A stretch of DNA of 64,000 nt from assembly GCF_018130615.1 (NCBI RefSeq), contig NZ_JAFCKB010000008.1, positions 186,001-250,000 of the forward strand, written 5' to 3'. The notes beneath the pieces were generated by a model. That model was not told the DNA's origin. It made no database searches and worked only from the letters and a program-made list of their open reading frames with translations. Numbering within the stretch: position 1 is the stretch's first letter; each line of letters starts with the position of its first letter. The stretch is from Bradyrhizobium manausense. Its GTDB lineage: Bacteria > Pseudomonadota > Alphaproteobacteria > Rhizobiales > Xanthobacteraceae. The translations under genes and the position numbers were made by a program. This document shows, piece by piece, positions 15,822-26,497 of this stretch.

Positions 15822-17141
15822 TCAATGCGCCATCATCCGCGTCGGCAGCCAGGTCGCCAACAGCGGGAAGGCGATCAGGATTACCAGCCGCACGAGATCG
15901 GTCGCTACGAACGGGATCACGCCCTTGAAGATCGTGGAGAATGACACGTCCTTCACCACGCTCTTGATGACAAAGACGTTCATGCCGACCGGCGGATGGA
16001 TCAGGCCGAGCTCGACGGTCATTACGATGATGACGCCGAACCAGATCGGGTCGAAGCCGAGATGCGTGATGACGGGGAAGATGATCGGCACGGTCAGGAT
16101 GATCATCGCCATGGCGTCCATCAGGCAGCCGAGCACGAGATACATCACCATGATCAGCGCCAGCACGCCGTAGGGGCCGAGGCCGAGGCCGGTCAGGAAT
16201 TCCGTCACTTTTTGCGGCGTCTGCGTCACCGTCAGGAAATAGCCGAAGATCAACGCACCGATCAGCACGGTGAACACGGCGGCCGCGGTGCGTGTCGCCT
16301 GCAGCAGCGAGGCCAACACCTTCTCACGGTCGAGTCGTCCCGTGACGATGCCGATGATGAAGGCGCCGGCGGCGCCGACGCCGCCGGCCTCCGTCGGCGT
16401 GAAGCGCGGCAGGAAAGGCAGGCCGTAGAGGCCGCCGATCACGAACACGAACAGCAGCACCGGTGCCCAGATGTCCTTCAGGCCGGCGAAGCGCTCGCGC
16501 CACGGCAGCACCTTGCCCTTGGGCAGGAAGTCAGGGCGGAAATAGCCGATCAGGAAGATCGTGATCATGTACATGGTCATCGCCAGCAGGCCCGGAATGA
16601 TGCCGGCGATGAAGAGTTTTCCGATGTCCTGCTCGGTGATGATGCCGTAGACCGCGAGCACGGTGGAAGGTGGCAGCATCGCGCCGAGCGTGCCGCCGGC
16701 CGCGATCACGCCGGTGGCAAAGGATTGCGGATAGCCGAAGCGGCGCATCTCGGGATAGGCGACGGCGGAGAAGGTGGCGGCGGTCGCGACCGACGAGCCG
16801 CAGATCGCGGCAAAGCCGCCGCAAGCACCGACGGTGGCGATGCCGAGCCCGCCCCGCAGATGTCCGACAAAGCCGTTGGCGGCGCGAAACAGCTCGCGAC
16901 TCATGCCGGAATTGCTGACGAAGGAGCCCATCAGCAGGAACATCGGGATGACGCCGAACGTGTAGTCGGTGACCGTGCGCATCGAGGTCTGGCCAACGAG
17001 CTTCAGCGCGGGCGTCGCGCCGACCAGATAGGAGAAGCCGGAGACGCCGACGAGACCCATGGCCATGCCGACGGGCACGCGCAGCAGCATCAGCGCGAAC
17101 AGGGAAACGAAGCCGATAACGGCGACGGCATCGGTGCTCAT
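15822..17141 (-). CDS. dctM: TRAP transporter large permease subunit (DctM)
   Basis: 439 residues with about 12 hydrophobic helices and typical DctM landmarks: LRVPVGMAMGLVG, the GSSVATAATF region and ILTVPIIFPV in the C-terminal half. It is the channel-forming subunit driving Na+- or H+-coupled solute uptake across the inner membrane. The ATG at 17141 follows the DctQ stop by two bases, so the two are coupled; the frame is open far upstream but is antisense-like there. Neighbouring DctP and aromatic catabolism genes suggest an aromatic or phenylpropanoid acid substrate. Confidence 0.9.
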   Translation of the reverse strand: MSTDAVAVIGFVSLFALMLLRVPVGMAMGLVGVSGFSYLVGATPALKLVGQTSMRTVTDYTFGVIPMFLLMGSFVSNSGMSRELFRAANGFVGHLRGGLGIATVGACGGFAAICGSSVATAATFSAVAYPEMRRFGYPQSFATGVIAAGGTLGAMLPPSTVLAVYGIITEQDIGKLFIAGIIPGLLAMTMYMITIFLIGYFRPDFLPKGKVLPWRERFAGLKDIWAPVLLFVFVIGGLYGLPFLPRFTPTEAGGVGAAGAFIIGIVTGRLDREKVLASLLQATRTAAAVFTVLIGALIFGYFLTVTQTPQKVTEFLTGLGLGPYGVLALIMVMYLVLGCLMDAMAMIILTVPIIFPVITHLGFDPIWFGVIIVMTVELGLIHPPVGMNVFVIKSVVKDVSFSTIFKGVIPFVATDLVRLVILIAFPLLATWLPTRMMAH

Positions 17142-17143
17142 GA

Positions 17144-17653
17144 TTATTCCGTCGCCTTCAGCTTGGGGTCGTGCATGTCTTCGGGGTGGAAGATGAGCCG
17201 GTAAGTGCGGATCGCGATCAGCAGCACGGCCGAGACGTCGCCGATCCAGGCGATGGCGAAGAAAGGCCAGGTCGGCATGTGCATGTCGAAGGTCTGGACG
17301 TTGTCGTTGTAGGTGCCGCGCACCTTGTCGAACAGCGTCCAGGTCTGCACCGTGACGACGAACAGCAGCACCAAGGTCGCGAACACGTCGATCCAGCGCT
17401 GGTAGCGCGGCCCGACATTGCCCCAGACCAGGTCGACCGTAATGTGGGTGCCGCGATAGGAGGTCGCCGCAATGCCCCAGAAAATGAGGATGCCGAGCAG
17501 CATGCGGCCGATGTCGAAACTGTCGGGGATCGAATAGTTCAGCGTGTTGCGCAACAGCACCGACAGGAAGATGTCGAGCGCGACGATGCCGACAAAGCCG
17601 GCCGCGATCCATTCGATCGTATCGATGACGCGATCCATCCAGGAGCGCTTCAT
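17144..17653 (-). CDS. dctQ: TRAP transporter small permease subunit (DctQ)
   Basis: 169 residues with four membrane helices, as expected for DctQ. Characteristic features are IEWIAAGFVGIVALDIFLSV in helix 1, FWGIAATSYRGTHITVDLVW between helices 2 and 3, and VVTVQTWTLFDKVR after helix 3. It pairs with DctM in the inner membrane. The start at 17653 (MKRSWMDRV) gives the usual length; longer in-frame starts run into an intergenic repeat and are rejected. It lies 244 bp downstream of dctP, the gap being filled by a repeat, so continued transcription is likely but unproven. Confidence 0.88.
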   Translation of the reverse strand: MKRSWMDRVIDTIEWIAAGFVGIVALDIFLSVLLRNTLNYSIPDSFDIGRMLLGILIFWGIAATSYRGTHITVDLVWGNVGPRYQRWIDVFATLVLLFVVTVQTWTLFDKVRGTYNDNVQTFDMHMPTWPFFAIAWIGDVSAVLLIAIRTYRLIFHPEDMHDPKLKATE

Positions 17654-17707
17654 GGGTTGGTGATCCCTTCGCGTGATGTCATTTTTGATCCGGGTCTCGC
17701 CGCGACG

Positions 17708-17870
17708 TTCGCCTCTCCCCGCGTGCGGGGAGCGGCCGACGCGCTTGGCAGCGCCCTTGCGTGCCAGAGCGCGGTGGGTGAGGGGGACTCTCCGCGGGCC
17801 CATCTGCCAGCTTCTGTGCCGAAGCAGCCCCTCACCCCGACCCTCTCCCCGTAAGAACCGGGCGAGGGAG
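17708..17870. repeat. Intergenic repeat with CCCCGC-GCGGGG hairpin, copy 1
   Basis: The stretch begins ttcgcctctccccgcgtgcg and contains ggccgacgcgc and gggtgagggggactc. The same ordered segments occur at 50537-50703. Both copies lie between protein genes, contain short hairpins and have no reading frame of their own. I take this as a dispersed intergenic repeat; it separates dctP from dctQM. Confidence 0.7.
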
Positions 17871-17897
17871 AAGCGGAGCTCGCCGCGACGGCATCGC

Positions 17898-20349
<2,452 letters not shown>

Positions 20350-20360
20350 CACTCGCCGTC

Positions 20361-20456
20361 ATGCCCGGCGAAGGCCGGGGCATCCAGTGCGCCGCGGCCT
20401 CTCGATTGCAGCCGCGCCGCCTTTGGAATATTGGATCACCCGCTTTCGCGGGTGAT
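20361..20456. repeat. Pair of short palindromes after pobA
   Basis: The first is an imperfect hairpin atgcccggc-gaag-gccggggcat (20361-20383). The second is a perfect 9-bp stem atcacccgc-tttc-gcgggtgat (20435-20456). They lie just after the pobA stop and have no long U-tract, so they look like dispersed repeats of the 15187 type that might also slow exonucleases. Confidence 0.65.
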
Positions 20457-20582
20457 GACAGTGGCGGGGATGGCACGGCGCGTTTCAAACACCCGCGCAA
20501 ATCCCGTTTAAAACTTTGTAATTGATGCGCCCGTCACGTCCATCGCGTTCAATGCTGGCAATCAGCAGCACACGAGACGCAC

Positions 20583-21002
20583 ATGACCTCCACCGACATT
20601 CCCGACGGCTTTGAGCCCCTGTCCCGCAAGAGCCCGCTCACCGAGCCCTGGGAGCCGCTCTACGCGAAGAAGACCGACAAGGCCATCATCATTGGCCTCC
20701 GGCTGGCACGGCCGCACACCAACGGCCGTGGCTTGATCCATGGCGGCCTGATCGCCGCGCTCGCCGACAATGCCATGGGCTATAGCTGCGCGCAGGTGAC
20801 GAACTGGACCACTTCCTTCGTGACGGTATCACTGTCGATCGATTTCGTCGGCTCGGCCGAGATTGGCCAGTGGTGTTCGATCGAGAGCGACGTGATCAAG
20901 ACCGGCAAGACGATCTGCTTCGCGCAGTGCCTGATCAAGGCCGACGGCGCCGTGATCGCGCGGGCCAGCGGCACGTTCCGGGTGGTGCCCAAGAAAGGTT
21001 GA
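20583..21002 (+). CDS. PaaI-family hotdog thioesterase
   Basis: 139 residues, one hotdog domain. The PaaI signature appears as HTNGRGLIHGGLIAALADNAMG (about 40-61), where the HGG turn and the following Asp form the active site. The later TVSLSIDFVGSAEIGQW contributes the second strand. It should hydrolyse an acyl-CoA thioester; the substrate is unclear. It lies 233 bp after pobA, separated by repeats, and converges with the LysR gene two bases downstream. Its relation to aromatic catabolism is only positional. Confidence 0.8.
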   Translation: MTSTDIPDGFEPLSRKSPLTEPWEPLYAKKTDKAIIIGLRLARPHTNGRGLIHGGLIAALADNAMGYSCAQVTNWTTSFVTVSLSIDFVGSAEIGQWCSIESDVIKTGKTICFAQCLIKADGAVIARASGTFRVVPKKG

Positions 21003-21004
21003 GC

Positions 21005-21889
21005 CTACCCAAACCGCCACTCCGCCGTCTCCACCACGAGATCGATGAAGGCGCGCACCTTGGCCGAGAGCAGGCGCGAGGTCGGATAGACGATGTGGAT
21101 CGGCAGCGCCGGCTGCTCGTATTTCGCCAACACGATTTTCAGCCGCCCGCGCTTCAGGCCCTCGGCGGCCTGATAGGCCAGCACCCGCGTCACGCCGCCG
21201 CCGGCCTCGGCAAATTGCAGCGCTGCGTCGGCGCTGTTGCTGGTGAAGCGCGGGCTCGGCGTCACCTCGATGTCGCGGCCGTCCTGCACGAAATGCCAGT
21301 TCGAGGTGGGACCGAACTGGATGGTCTGGTGCTCGACCAGCGCCTCCGGCGTCTTCGGCTCGCCATGGCGCTTCAGATAGCCCGGCGTCGCCACCACGAT
21401 CCGCCGCATCTCGCCGACCTGGCGCGCCACCAGCGAGGAATCGGCGAGATGGCCGATCCGCACCGCCGCGTCGACGGCATCCTCCACGAGATTGACGAGG
21501 TTGTCCGACAGCCTGAGCTCGCAGGCGACCTCGGGATAGCGCTTGAGATAATCGGTCATGACCGGGCCGAGATGCAGCCGGCCGAAGCCGACCGGGGCCG
21601 ACACCACCAGCCGCCCGCTCGGCCGGTTGCGCTCCTCCCGCGCCGAGCCGTCGGCTTCCTCGACATCGGCAAGAATCCGCCGTGCGCGTTCCAGATAGCG
21701 CGTGCCGACGTCGGTCAGCCTGACCTGCCGGGTGGTCCGCTGCAGCAACCGCGCGCCGAGATGCTCTTCGAGCGCCGCGATCATCCGCGTCACCGCCGAT
21801 GGCGACAGCCGCAGCTTTCGCGCCGCCGGCGCAAAGCCGCGCAGGTCAGCGACGGTGACGAAGACATGCATGGCTTCAAGGCGGTCCAT
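21005..21889 (-). CDS. LysR-family transcriptional regulator
   Basis: 294 residues. The N-terminal winged helix (1-60; FVTVADLRGFAPAARKLRLS followed by PSAVTRMIAALEEHLGARLL) and a periplasmic-binding-like effector domain from about 90 are characteristic, especially of the CrgA/DsdC-like branch with LVVSAPVGFGRLHL. It diverges from a flavoprotein gene 123 bp away, with a TGCA-based dyad immediately before its own start codon. Control of the divergent gene is inferred. Confidence 0.88.
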   Translation of the reverse strand: MDRLEAMHVFVTVADLRGFAPAARKLRLSPSAVTRMIAALEEHLGARLLQRTTRQVRLTDVGTRYLERARRILADVEEADGSAREERNRPSGRLVVSAPVGFGRLHLGPVMTDYLKRYPEVACELRLSDNLVNLVEDAVDAAVRIGHLADSSLVARQVGEMRRIVVATPGYLKRHGEPKTPEALVEHQTIQFGPTSNWHFVQDGRDIEVTPSPRFTSNSADAALQFAEAGGGVTRVLAYQAAEGLKRGRLKIVLAKYEQPALPIHIVYPTSRLLSAKVRAFIDLVVETAEWRFG

Positions 21890-21897
21890 GGGTATTA

Positions 21898-21912
21898 TTG
21901 CATATATTGCAA
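21898..21912. promoter_or_regulatory. TTGCA-based repeat before the LysR gene
   Basis: ttgcatatattgcaa contains TGCA-tatat-TGCA and begins nine bases before the LysR start codon. Position and symmetry suggest the LysR binding site. It is short, so confidence is limited. Confidence 0.45.
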
Positions 21913-22012
21913 CGATTAAGTGTCAAGCGGGCCGATTGTTTTGATCGCCGGAAGGTCCATTTTGAGCCCTGAAAGACGCAGCAATGTGCTGGAATTCTCA
22001 GGAGATGTTCCG

Positions 22013-22642
22013 ATGACTGCCGTACACACCTATGCCAGCGATATTGCCTTCTCGCCGGCGGTGAAATCGATCCAGACCCGAAAGGGATCGCGCGAGGGCT
22101 ATGCCCATGCCGAGCAGCGGGGATGGCGCACCGAGGTCGACGAGAACCTCGCGGCGTTCCTGGCCGATGCCAACAGCTTCTACTTTGCGACCGCCTCGGC
22201 CGACGGCCAGCCCTACATCCAGCACCGCGGCGGCCCGAAGGGGTTCTTGAAGGTGCTGGACAAGCAGACGCTGGCCTTCACCGACTATTCCGGCAACCGG
22301 CAATTCATCACCCAGGGAAATCTGTCCGAGAACCCCAAGGCCTACATCTTCGTCATGGACTACGCCCACCGCCGCCGCGTGAAGATCTGGGGCGAGGCGC
22401 GCGTGGTCGAGGACGACGAGGCGCTGACGATGGCCCTGATGCCGAAGGGCTACCGCGCCCGGCCGGAGCAGGTGGTTCTGTTCAAGATCGCGGCGTGGGA
22501 CACCAACTGCCCGCAGCACATTCCGCAGAAGTTTGACGCCCCGGATGTTGCGGCGGCGCTGGCGGCCAGAGACCAGCGGATTGCGGAGCTCGAGGCAGAG
22601 GTTGCCGTGTTGAAGGGACGGGCGACGGCAGTGGAGGGCTAA
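22013..22642 (+). CDS. Pyridoxamine 5'-phosphate oxidase-fold flavoprotein
   Basis: 209 residues. The split-barrel segment SFYFATASADGQPYIQHRGG followed by GFLKVLDKQTLAFTDYSGNR is typical of FMN-binding PNPOx-like proteins, and RRRVKIWGEARVV forms the later strand. The C-terminal 35 residues form a short coiled coil (AARDQRIAELEAEVAVL), an extension not needed for the fold. Likely a flavin-dependent reductase of unknown substrate rather than a vitamin B6 enzyme. AGGAG (22000-22004) supports this start. It diverges from the LysR gene and its stop overlaps that of the convergent next gene. Confidence 0.78.
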   Translation: MTAVHTYASDIAFSPAVKSIQTRKGSREGYAHAEQRGWRTEVDENLAAFLADANSFYFATASADGQPYIQHRGGPKGFLKVLDKQTLAFTDYSGNRQFITQGNLSENPKAYIFVMDYAHRRRVKIWGEARVVEDDEALTMALMPKGYRARPEQVVLFKIAAWDTNCPQHIPQKFDAPDVAAALAARDQRIAELEAEVAVLKGRATAVEG

Positions 22643-23724
22643 TCGTCCACGTCGTCTTGTGTCCGGCCGAACAGATGGACGATGCCCGGCGTCGCGATCG
22701 TCACGAACACGAAACGCGAGAGATGGTGGGCGCCGACGAAGATCGGATCGATGTGCAGCGTGAGCGCCAGCGCCAGCATCGCGTCCATCGCGCCGGGCGC
22801 GAAAGCAACGACGACGTCGGAGAACTTCACCTGGGTCGTAACGGCGACGATGCCGACGAAGATGGCGGAGACGGCGATGGCCACGGCAAACGATCCCAGC
22901 GCCGCGTTGATGTGGCCGGCCAGCGTTTTGATTCGCATCCGGGCAAAGCGGCTGCCGATCAGCGCGCCGATGCCGACCAGCGATACGCCGCGCACCCAGT
23001 TCGGCAGGCCGCCGTCGACCCAGCCCGCGCCGTGCAGCACGCTGGAGGCGATCATCGCGCCGAACATCCAGCTCGCCGGAAACCTGATCAGCCGGAGAAC
23101 GAGCGACGCCGCCAGCGATGCGGCGACCAGTTCGAGGAGATCGAGCGGCGAGGCGATCGTCGTCGTCAGCGACGGCGCGACGGAGGGGGCGACGCCCGCG
23201 ATCGCCAGCACCATGGGCAGCGCCGCGGTGAGGATGATGACGCGCATGGTCTGCACCACAGCGATGCCCGGCAGGTCGGCGCCGCGTTCAACCGCCAAGA
23301 TCGTGATTTGCGATAATGCGCCGGGGCTGCCGGCGAGGAAGGCCGAGGTGCGATCCCAGCCATGGATGCGTTGGAGATAGTAGCTCGAGCCGAAGGTCGA
23401 GCAGAAGGTCGCGAGCGCCAATAGACCGATGGTCAGCGGATAGGCGCTGACCTGCTGGATCAGGTGTCGCGAAACGACGGAGCCGAGCGAAATGCCAAGC
23501 AGCACCAGCACGGTCTGGGTCAGCAGCGGCGGAACGGCGAGCTGGCGTCCGGCAATTGCGGCAAGCCCGACTGCAATCATCGATCCCGATATCAATCCGC
23601 CCGGAAGGCCCGCAACCAGGAACGCGAGGCCGCCAGCCGCGCCGATGACGAGCGTCTCCGCGGTGCTCAAAACCTTGGCACGGCTCGGCAATTCGAACGG
23701 GAAGGAGGCGGTGATTTGCTTCAC
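22639..23724 (-). CDS. AbrB-family membrane protein
   Basis: 361 residues with about ten hydrophobic helices in two similar halves (GLPGGLISGSMIAVGLAAI in the first, FPASWMFGAMIASSVLHGAG in the second), the internal duplication expected for the AbrB/PF05145 family. The GSPGALSQI and APGAMDAML loops recur at equivalent places. Despite the old names, these are membrane proteins, probably transporters, and no substrate is established. The start codon is GTG with AAGG upstream. The stop codon overlaps the end of the convergent flavoprotein gene. Confidence 0.82.
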   Translation of the reverse strand: MKQITASFPFELPSRAKVLSTAETLVIGAAGGLAFLVAGLPGGLISGSMIAVGLAAIAGRQLAVPPLLTQTVLVLLGISLGSVVSRHLIQQVSAYPLTIGLLALATFCSTFGSSYYLQRIHGWDRTSAFLAGSPGALSQITILAVERGADLPGIAVVQTMRVIILTAALPMVLAIAGVAPSVAPSLTTTIASPLDLLELVAASLAASLVLRLIRFPASWMFGAMIASSVLHGAGWVDGGLPNWVRGVSLVGIGALIGSRFARMRIKTLAGHINAALGSFAVAIAVSAIFVGIVAVTTQVKFSDVVVAFAPGAMDAMLALALTLHIDPIFVGAHHLSRFVFVTIATPGIVHLFGRTQDDVDD

Positions 23725-23824
23725 GCCACCTTATCGCAAATCGGCGAGAGGCGCACAATTGCAGGCTCGTCATGCCGCAATGCGTGCGCCTCTCGCCAAC
23801 GGCGAGGGGAGGATAGTGACGGGC

Positions 23825-24100
23825 TTACTTCTTGTCGGCGGCAGGCGCAGCCGCAGTGCCGGCCTTGGCGCTCTTGATGCACTCGGAGCGGAATTTCTTG
23901 CGCTCCTTGCCGTGGAGGCCCTTGGCATCCGCCTGCTTGGAGCATTCGAGCGATTCGGCCGAGTGCTCCTTCGGCGCCTTCTTGTCGGTGGTCGTGGTGG
24001 CATCGGTCTTGGCAGCCGGTGCCGCGGTCTGTGCGAAGGCGGTGCCGGTGGCGAACAGGGAGGCAATGGCGACGACGGCGAGACGGGAAGCGAGGGTCAT
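23825..24100 (-). CDS. PsiF-repeat secreted protein
   Basis: 91 residues. A signal peptide (about 1-24, ending TAFAQ) precedes a charged linker and one PsiF-type repeat (ECSKQADAKGLHGKERKKF, then RSECIKSAKAG) with two conserved cysteines. In Escherichia coli PsiF is induced by phosphate starvation; its role is unknown. The ATG at 24100 is chosen because it begins the signal peptide, with GAAGAG nine bases upstream. It diverges from another secreted small protein across 188 bp. Confidence 0.8.
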   Translation of the reverse strand: MTLASRLAVVAIASLFATGTAFAQTAAPAAKTDATTTTDKKAPKEHSAESLECSKQADAKGLHGKERKKFRSECIKSAKAGTAAAPAADKK

Positions 24101-24288
24101 GGTGTTGGACTCTTCTTGCGAGAATTGCGAAGGGACGCGAACGTCGGCCCGCGTTGCTGAACGCGACATGAATAATCTGAACAGCGGGATCACTATATTT
24201 TGGCTGCGAAGCCCACCGCTTCCTTGTCGGGCGTGCGGGACACGCTAGGATAGCAATCCTCGTTTTGCTTCCCTGAGGGAGACCAAGG

Positions 24289-24786
24289 ATGACCATTCAA
24301 GCCAAATTGTTGTGTGCAATTGCGGTGTCGGGCGTCGCCGCGCTGGTGGCGAGCGCGCCGGCGCAGGCGCTGACCTCGCAAGAGTGCAGCGCGAAATATC
24401 AGGCCGCCAAGAAGGACGGCTCGCTCGGCACCATGAAGTGGAATGACTTCCGCAAAGCCCAGTGCGGCGCCGACGCAACGCCGGCCGCTGCGCCGACCGC
24501 GGCCGCCCCAGCTGCGCCACCCCCTGCAGCCGAGCCGAAGCAGGCAAAGAAGGAGGCCGCCCCTGCTGCTGCTCCGGCGCCGACTCTGCCGGCCGGCCCT
24601 GCGATCTTCCCGAACGCGGTTGATCCGAAATACGCCAAGGAGACTGCCGGTAAGGCGCGCCTCCACACCTGCGTCGACCAGTACAATGCCAACAAGACCA
24701 CCAATGGCAATGGTGGCATGAAGTGGATCGAGAAGGGCGGCGGCTATTACAGCGAATGCAACAAGAAGCTGAAGGGTGCCGCCTAA
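24289..24786 (+). CDS. Secreted protein with a duplicated Cys-Tyr-Trp-Cys module
   Basis: 165 residues. A signal peptide (about 1-27, ending AQA) is followed by module 1 (residues 33-59: Cys33, Tyr37, MKWNDF, Cys59), an Ala/Pro-rich linker (about 62-100), and module 2 (residues 128-157: Cys128, Tyr132, MKW at 143-145, Cys157). The similar spacing of Cys, Tyr, Trp and Cys suggests an internal duplication of a disulfide-bonded unit. No enzyme motif is seen. It is followed by a strong terminator and is monocistronic. Function unknown. Confidence 0.65.
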   Translation: MTIQAKLLCAIAVSGVAALVASAPAQALTSQECSAKYQAAKKDGSLGTMKWNDFRKAQCGADATPAAAPTAAAPAAPPPAAEPKQAKKEAAPAAAPAPTLPAGPAIFPNAVDPKYAKETAGKARLHTCVDQYNANKTTNGNGGMKWIEKGGGYYSECNKKLKGAA

Positions 24787-24803
24787 CGCTTCGAATTGAT
24801 GCG

Positions 24804-24834
24804 ATGGCCGGAGCAAAGCTCCGGCCATTTTGCT
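24804..24834 (+). terminator. Rho-independent terminator
   Basis: A perfect 11-bp stem atggccggagc / gctccggccat with loop AAA, followed by TTTTGC on the plus strand, 18 bp after the stop of the secreted-protein gene. Confidence 0.85.
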
Positions 24835-24847
24835 TGGTGACTGTTGC

Positions 24848-24891
24848 GCGTGATCTCTCGGAAAACCGCTACATGCGTTTCCGGATCATGC
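24848..24891. repeat. Dispersed palindromic element, copy 2
   Basis: gcgtgatc...ggatcatgc with the inner cggaaaaccgct core, the same unit and orientation as 7648-7692. It lies between a terminator and the end of the TetR gene, whose stop codon it touches. Confidence 0.65.
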
Positions 24892-24892
24892 C

Positions 24893-25441
24893 CTAGTCCA
24901 ATAGCTTCTCGGCTGATTTCGCCACGAGCTGCGACCGCTTGCGTGGGCCGCGCTCGATGAACAGCAGGCTCTGGCCGAAGATGAAGCAGTAGAATAGGAA
25001 GGCCTGCGCCTCGGCCGCCTCGGCCTCCAGGCCGGTCGCACGGTAGAGCTCGGCGACATGCTTGAGCCGCGCCGCATCCACGCTGGCCACAGCCGCAGCC
25101 GCACTCTCGTCGGAGCGTGCCCACTGCCGGATCGCAAGCTCGATTGCCATGCCTTCCGGATTGAGTCGCTCGGAGTAGAGCTGGATCATCGCCTTCAGCC
25201 GTTCACGCGGCTCTTGTCCGTCGAGGCTGGTCTGCTGCGCGATGGACGCCGAGCGTCCCTCGCGCCAGTGCACCAGCATGGCCTCGAGCAGTGCGGCGCG
25301 GTCGGCGAAGCGGCGGTAGAAGCCGCCCTTGGTGACGCCGAGATTCTTGGCAAGCACTTCGACCCGCACGCCCTCGACGCCGGCGCGGGCGAGCTCGCTG
25401 AACCCCGCCTCGACCCAGACATCGCCCCTGCCGTCGTTCAT
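24893..25441 (-). CDS. TetR-family transcriptional regulator
   Basis: 182 residues. The N-terminal helix-turn-helix is clear (GVRVEVLAKNLGVTKGGFYRRFADRAALLEAML, about 22-54). The C-terminal ligand domain is short and diverse. It diverges from a pair of hotdog thioesterase genes; two TGATACG-N4-CGTAT dyads occupy the 101-bp gap, one perfect. It therefore probably represses the thioesterase pair and itself until an acyl-CoA or related ligand binds. Confidence 0.88.
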   Translation of the reverse strand: MNDGRGDVWVEAGFSELARAGVEGVRVEVLAKNLGVTKGGFYRRFADRAALLEAMLVHWREGRSASIAQQTSLDGQEPRERLKAMIQLYSERLNPEGMAIELAIRQWARSDESAAAAVASVDAARLKHVAELYRATGLEAEAAEAQAFLFYCFIFGQSLLFIERGPRKRSQLVAKSAEKLLD

Positions 25442-25462
25442 GAAGGAAGCCTCACCGGTTCT

Positions 25463-25480
25463 TGATACGCTGCCGTATTG
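25463..25480. promoter_or_regulatory. TetR operator-like dyad, site 1
   Basis: tgatacg (25463-25469), ctgc, cgtattg (25474-25480): six of seven pairs match. It lies 22 bp before the TetR start codon and 35 bp (centre to centre) from the perfect site 2. Confidence 0.65.
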
Positions 25481-25497
25481 CTAACGCGCCCTTCGCC

Positions 25498-25515
25498 TGA
25501 TACGCTACCGTATCA
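25498..25515. promoter_or_regulatory. TetR operator-like dyad, site 2 (perfect)
   Basis: tgatacg (25498-25504), ctac, cgtatca (25509-25515): a perfect 7-bp dyad. It lies 28 bp before the thioesterase start at 25543, where a bound TetR protein would block transcription. Confidence 0.75.
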
Positions 25516-25542
25516 AAATCAAAAATGCAGACAGGGGCAGGG

Positions 25543-25977
25543 ATGGCGATGGAGCAGGCGGCGACCTATCGCGGCACGGTCTATCCGTGGCAATGCGATC
25601 ACGTCGGTCACATGAACATCATGTGGTATGTCGGCAAATTCGACGAGGCCAATTGGAATCTGTTTGCCCGGCTCGGACTGACACCGGGTTATCTACGCTC
25701 ATCCGGCCGCGGCATGGCCGCGGTGCAGCAGAACATCACCTACAAGCGCGAGCTGCTCGCCGGTGACATCATCGAGATCCGCAGTCACCTGCTCGAGCTT
25801 CGCGACAAGTCGATTCGCTTCCGGCACGAGATGACGAACGCCGAAACGGGCGAAGTGGCCGCGTTTTGTGAAATCACGGCGGTGCACATGGATCGTAGCC
25901 TGCGCAAATCCGCACCGTTCATCGATGCGATCCGCGAAATCGCGCTGAAGCATCTTGCCGAACCGGCCGAGGTCTGA
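25543..25977 (+). CDS. 4HBT-type acyl-CoA thioesterase
   Basis: 144 residues, one hotdog domain. YPWQCDHVGHMNIMWYVGKFDEANW carries the YbgC/4HBT signature with Asp in the WxxCDxxGHxN pattern. AGGGG six bases before the ATG at 25543 decides this start over one 18 bp upstream. The next gene, a second hotdog protein, begins three bases after the stop. Under TetR control through two dyads. It would release free acids from acyl-CoA; substrate unknown. Confidence 0.82.
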   Translation: MAMEQAATYRGTVYPWQCDHVGHMNIMWYVGKFDEANWNLFARLGLTPGYLRSSGRGMAAVQQNITYKRELLAGDIIEIRSHLLELRDKSIRFRHEMTNAETGEVAAFCEITAVHMDRSLRKSAPFIDAIREIALKHLAEPAEV

Positions 25978-25980
25978 AGC

Positions 25981-26457
25981 ATGGCCACATTCGAGCCGAA
26001 AAACCCGGGCTATCGAGCGGCAACCGTCGCGATGTTCGAAGGACAGCCGGCGATGCGCACGCTCGGCATCGTGATCGTCCGCCTCGCACCGGGCGAGGTC
26101 GAGCTGGCCATGCTGCATTCGCCGGCCTTCACGCAGCAGAACGGTTTCATCCATGCCGGCATCATGACCGCGGGGCTCGACAATGCCTGCGGCGTCGCCG
26201 CTTTCACCCTGATGCCGTCCGAGGCCGATATCCTCACCGTCGAGTTCAAGACCACGCTGCTCGCCCCCGCCCGCGGCGAGCGCTTCGTGTTCAAGGCCGA
26301 GGTGGTCAAGCCCGGCCGTACGCTCACCTTCTGCGAAGCCAGGGCGTTTGCCGAGCATGACGGCAAGTCCACGCTGATCGCCACCATGACCGGCACGCTG
26401 ATGGCGATGCTGCCCCGTGTTGCAGCTCCGCACCAACCGCGCGCGTCCCGCGCCTAG
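25981..26457 (+). CDS. PaaI-family thioesterase
   Basis: 158 residues, hotdog fold. The signature reads FTQQNGFIHAGIMTAGLDNACG, with HAG in place of the usual HGG turn and Asp after it. A second conserved strand is LTVEFKTTLLAPARGERF. It is coupled to the preceding 4HBT-type gene (3-bp gap). Two unrelated hotdog classes in one TetR-controlled unit suggest a dedicated acyl-CoA detoxification or recycling role, which is inference. Confidence 0.82.
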   Translation: MATFEPKNPGYRAATVAMFEGQPAMRTLGIVIVRLAPGEVELAMLHSPAFTQQNGFIHAGIMTAGLDNACGVAAFTLMPSEADILTVEFKTTLLAPARGERFVFKAEVVKPGRTLTFCEARAFAEHDGKSTLIATMTGTLMAMLPRVAAPHQPRASRA

Positions 26458-26497
26458 CGGCAATTGACAAGCTCTGTGGCGCATTCCTTGATGCGTC

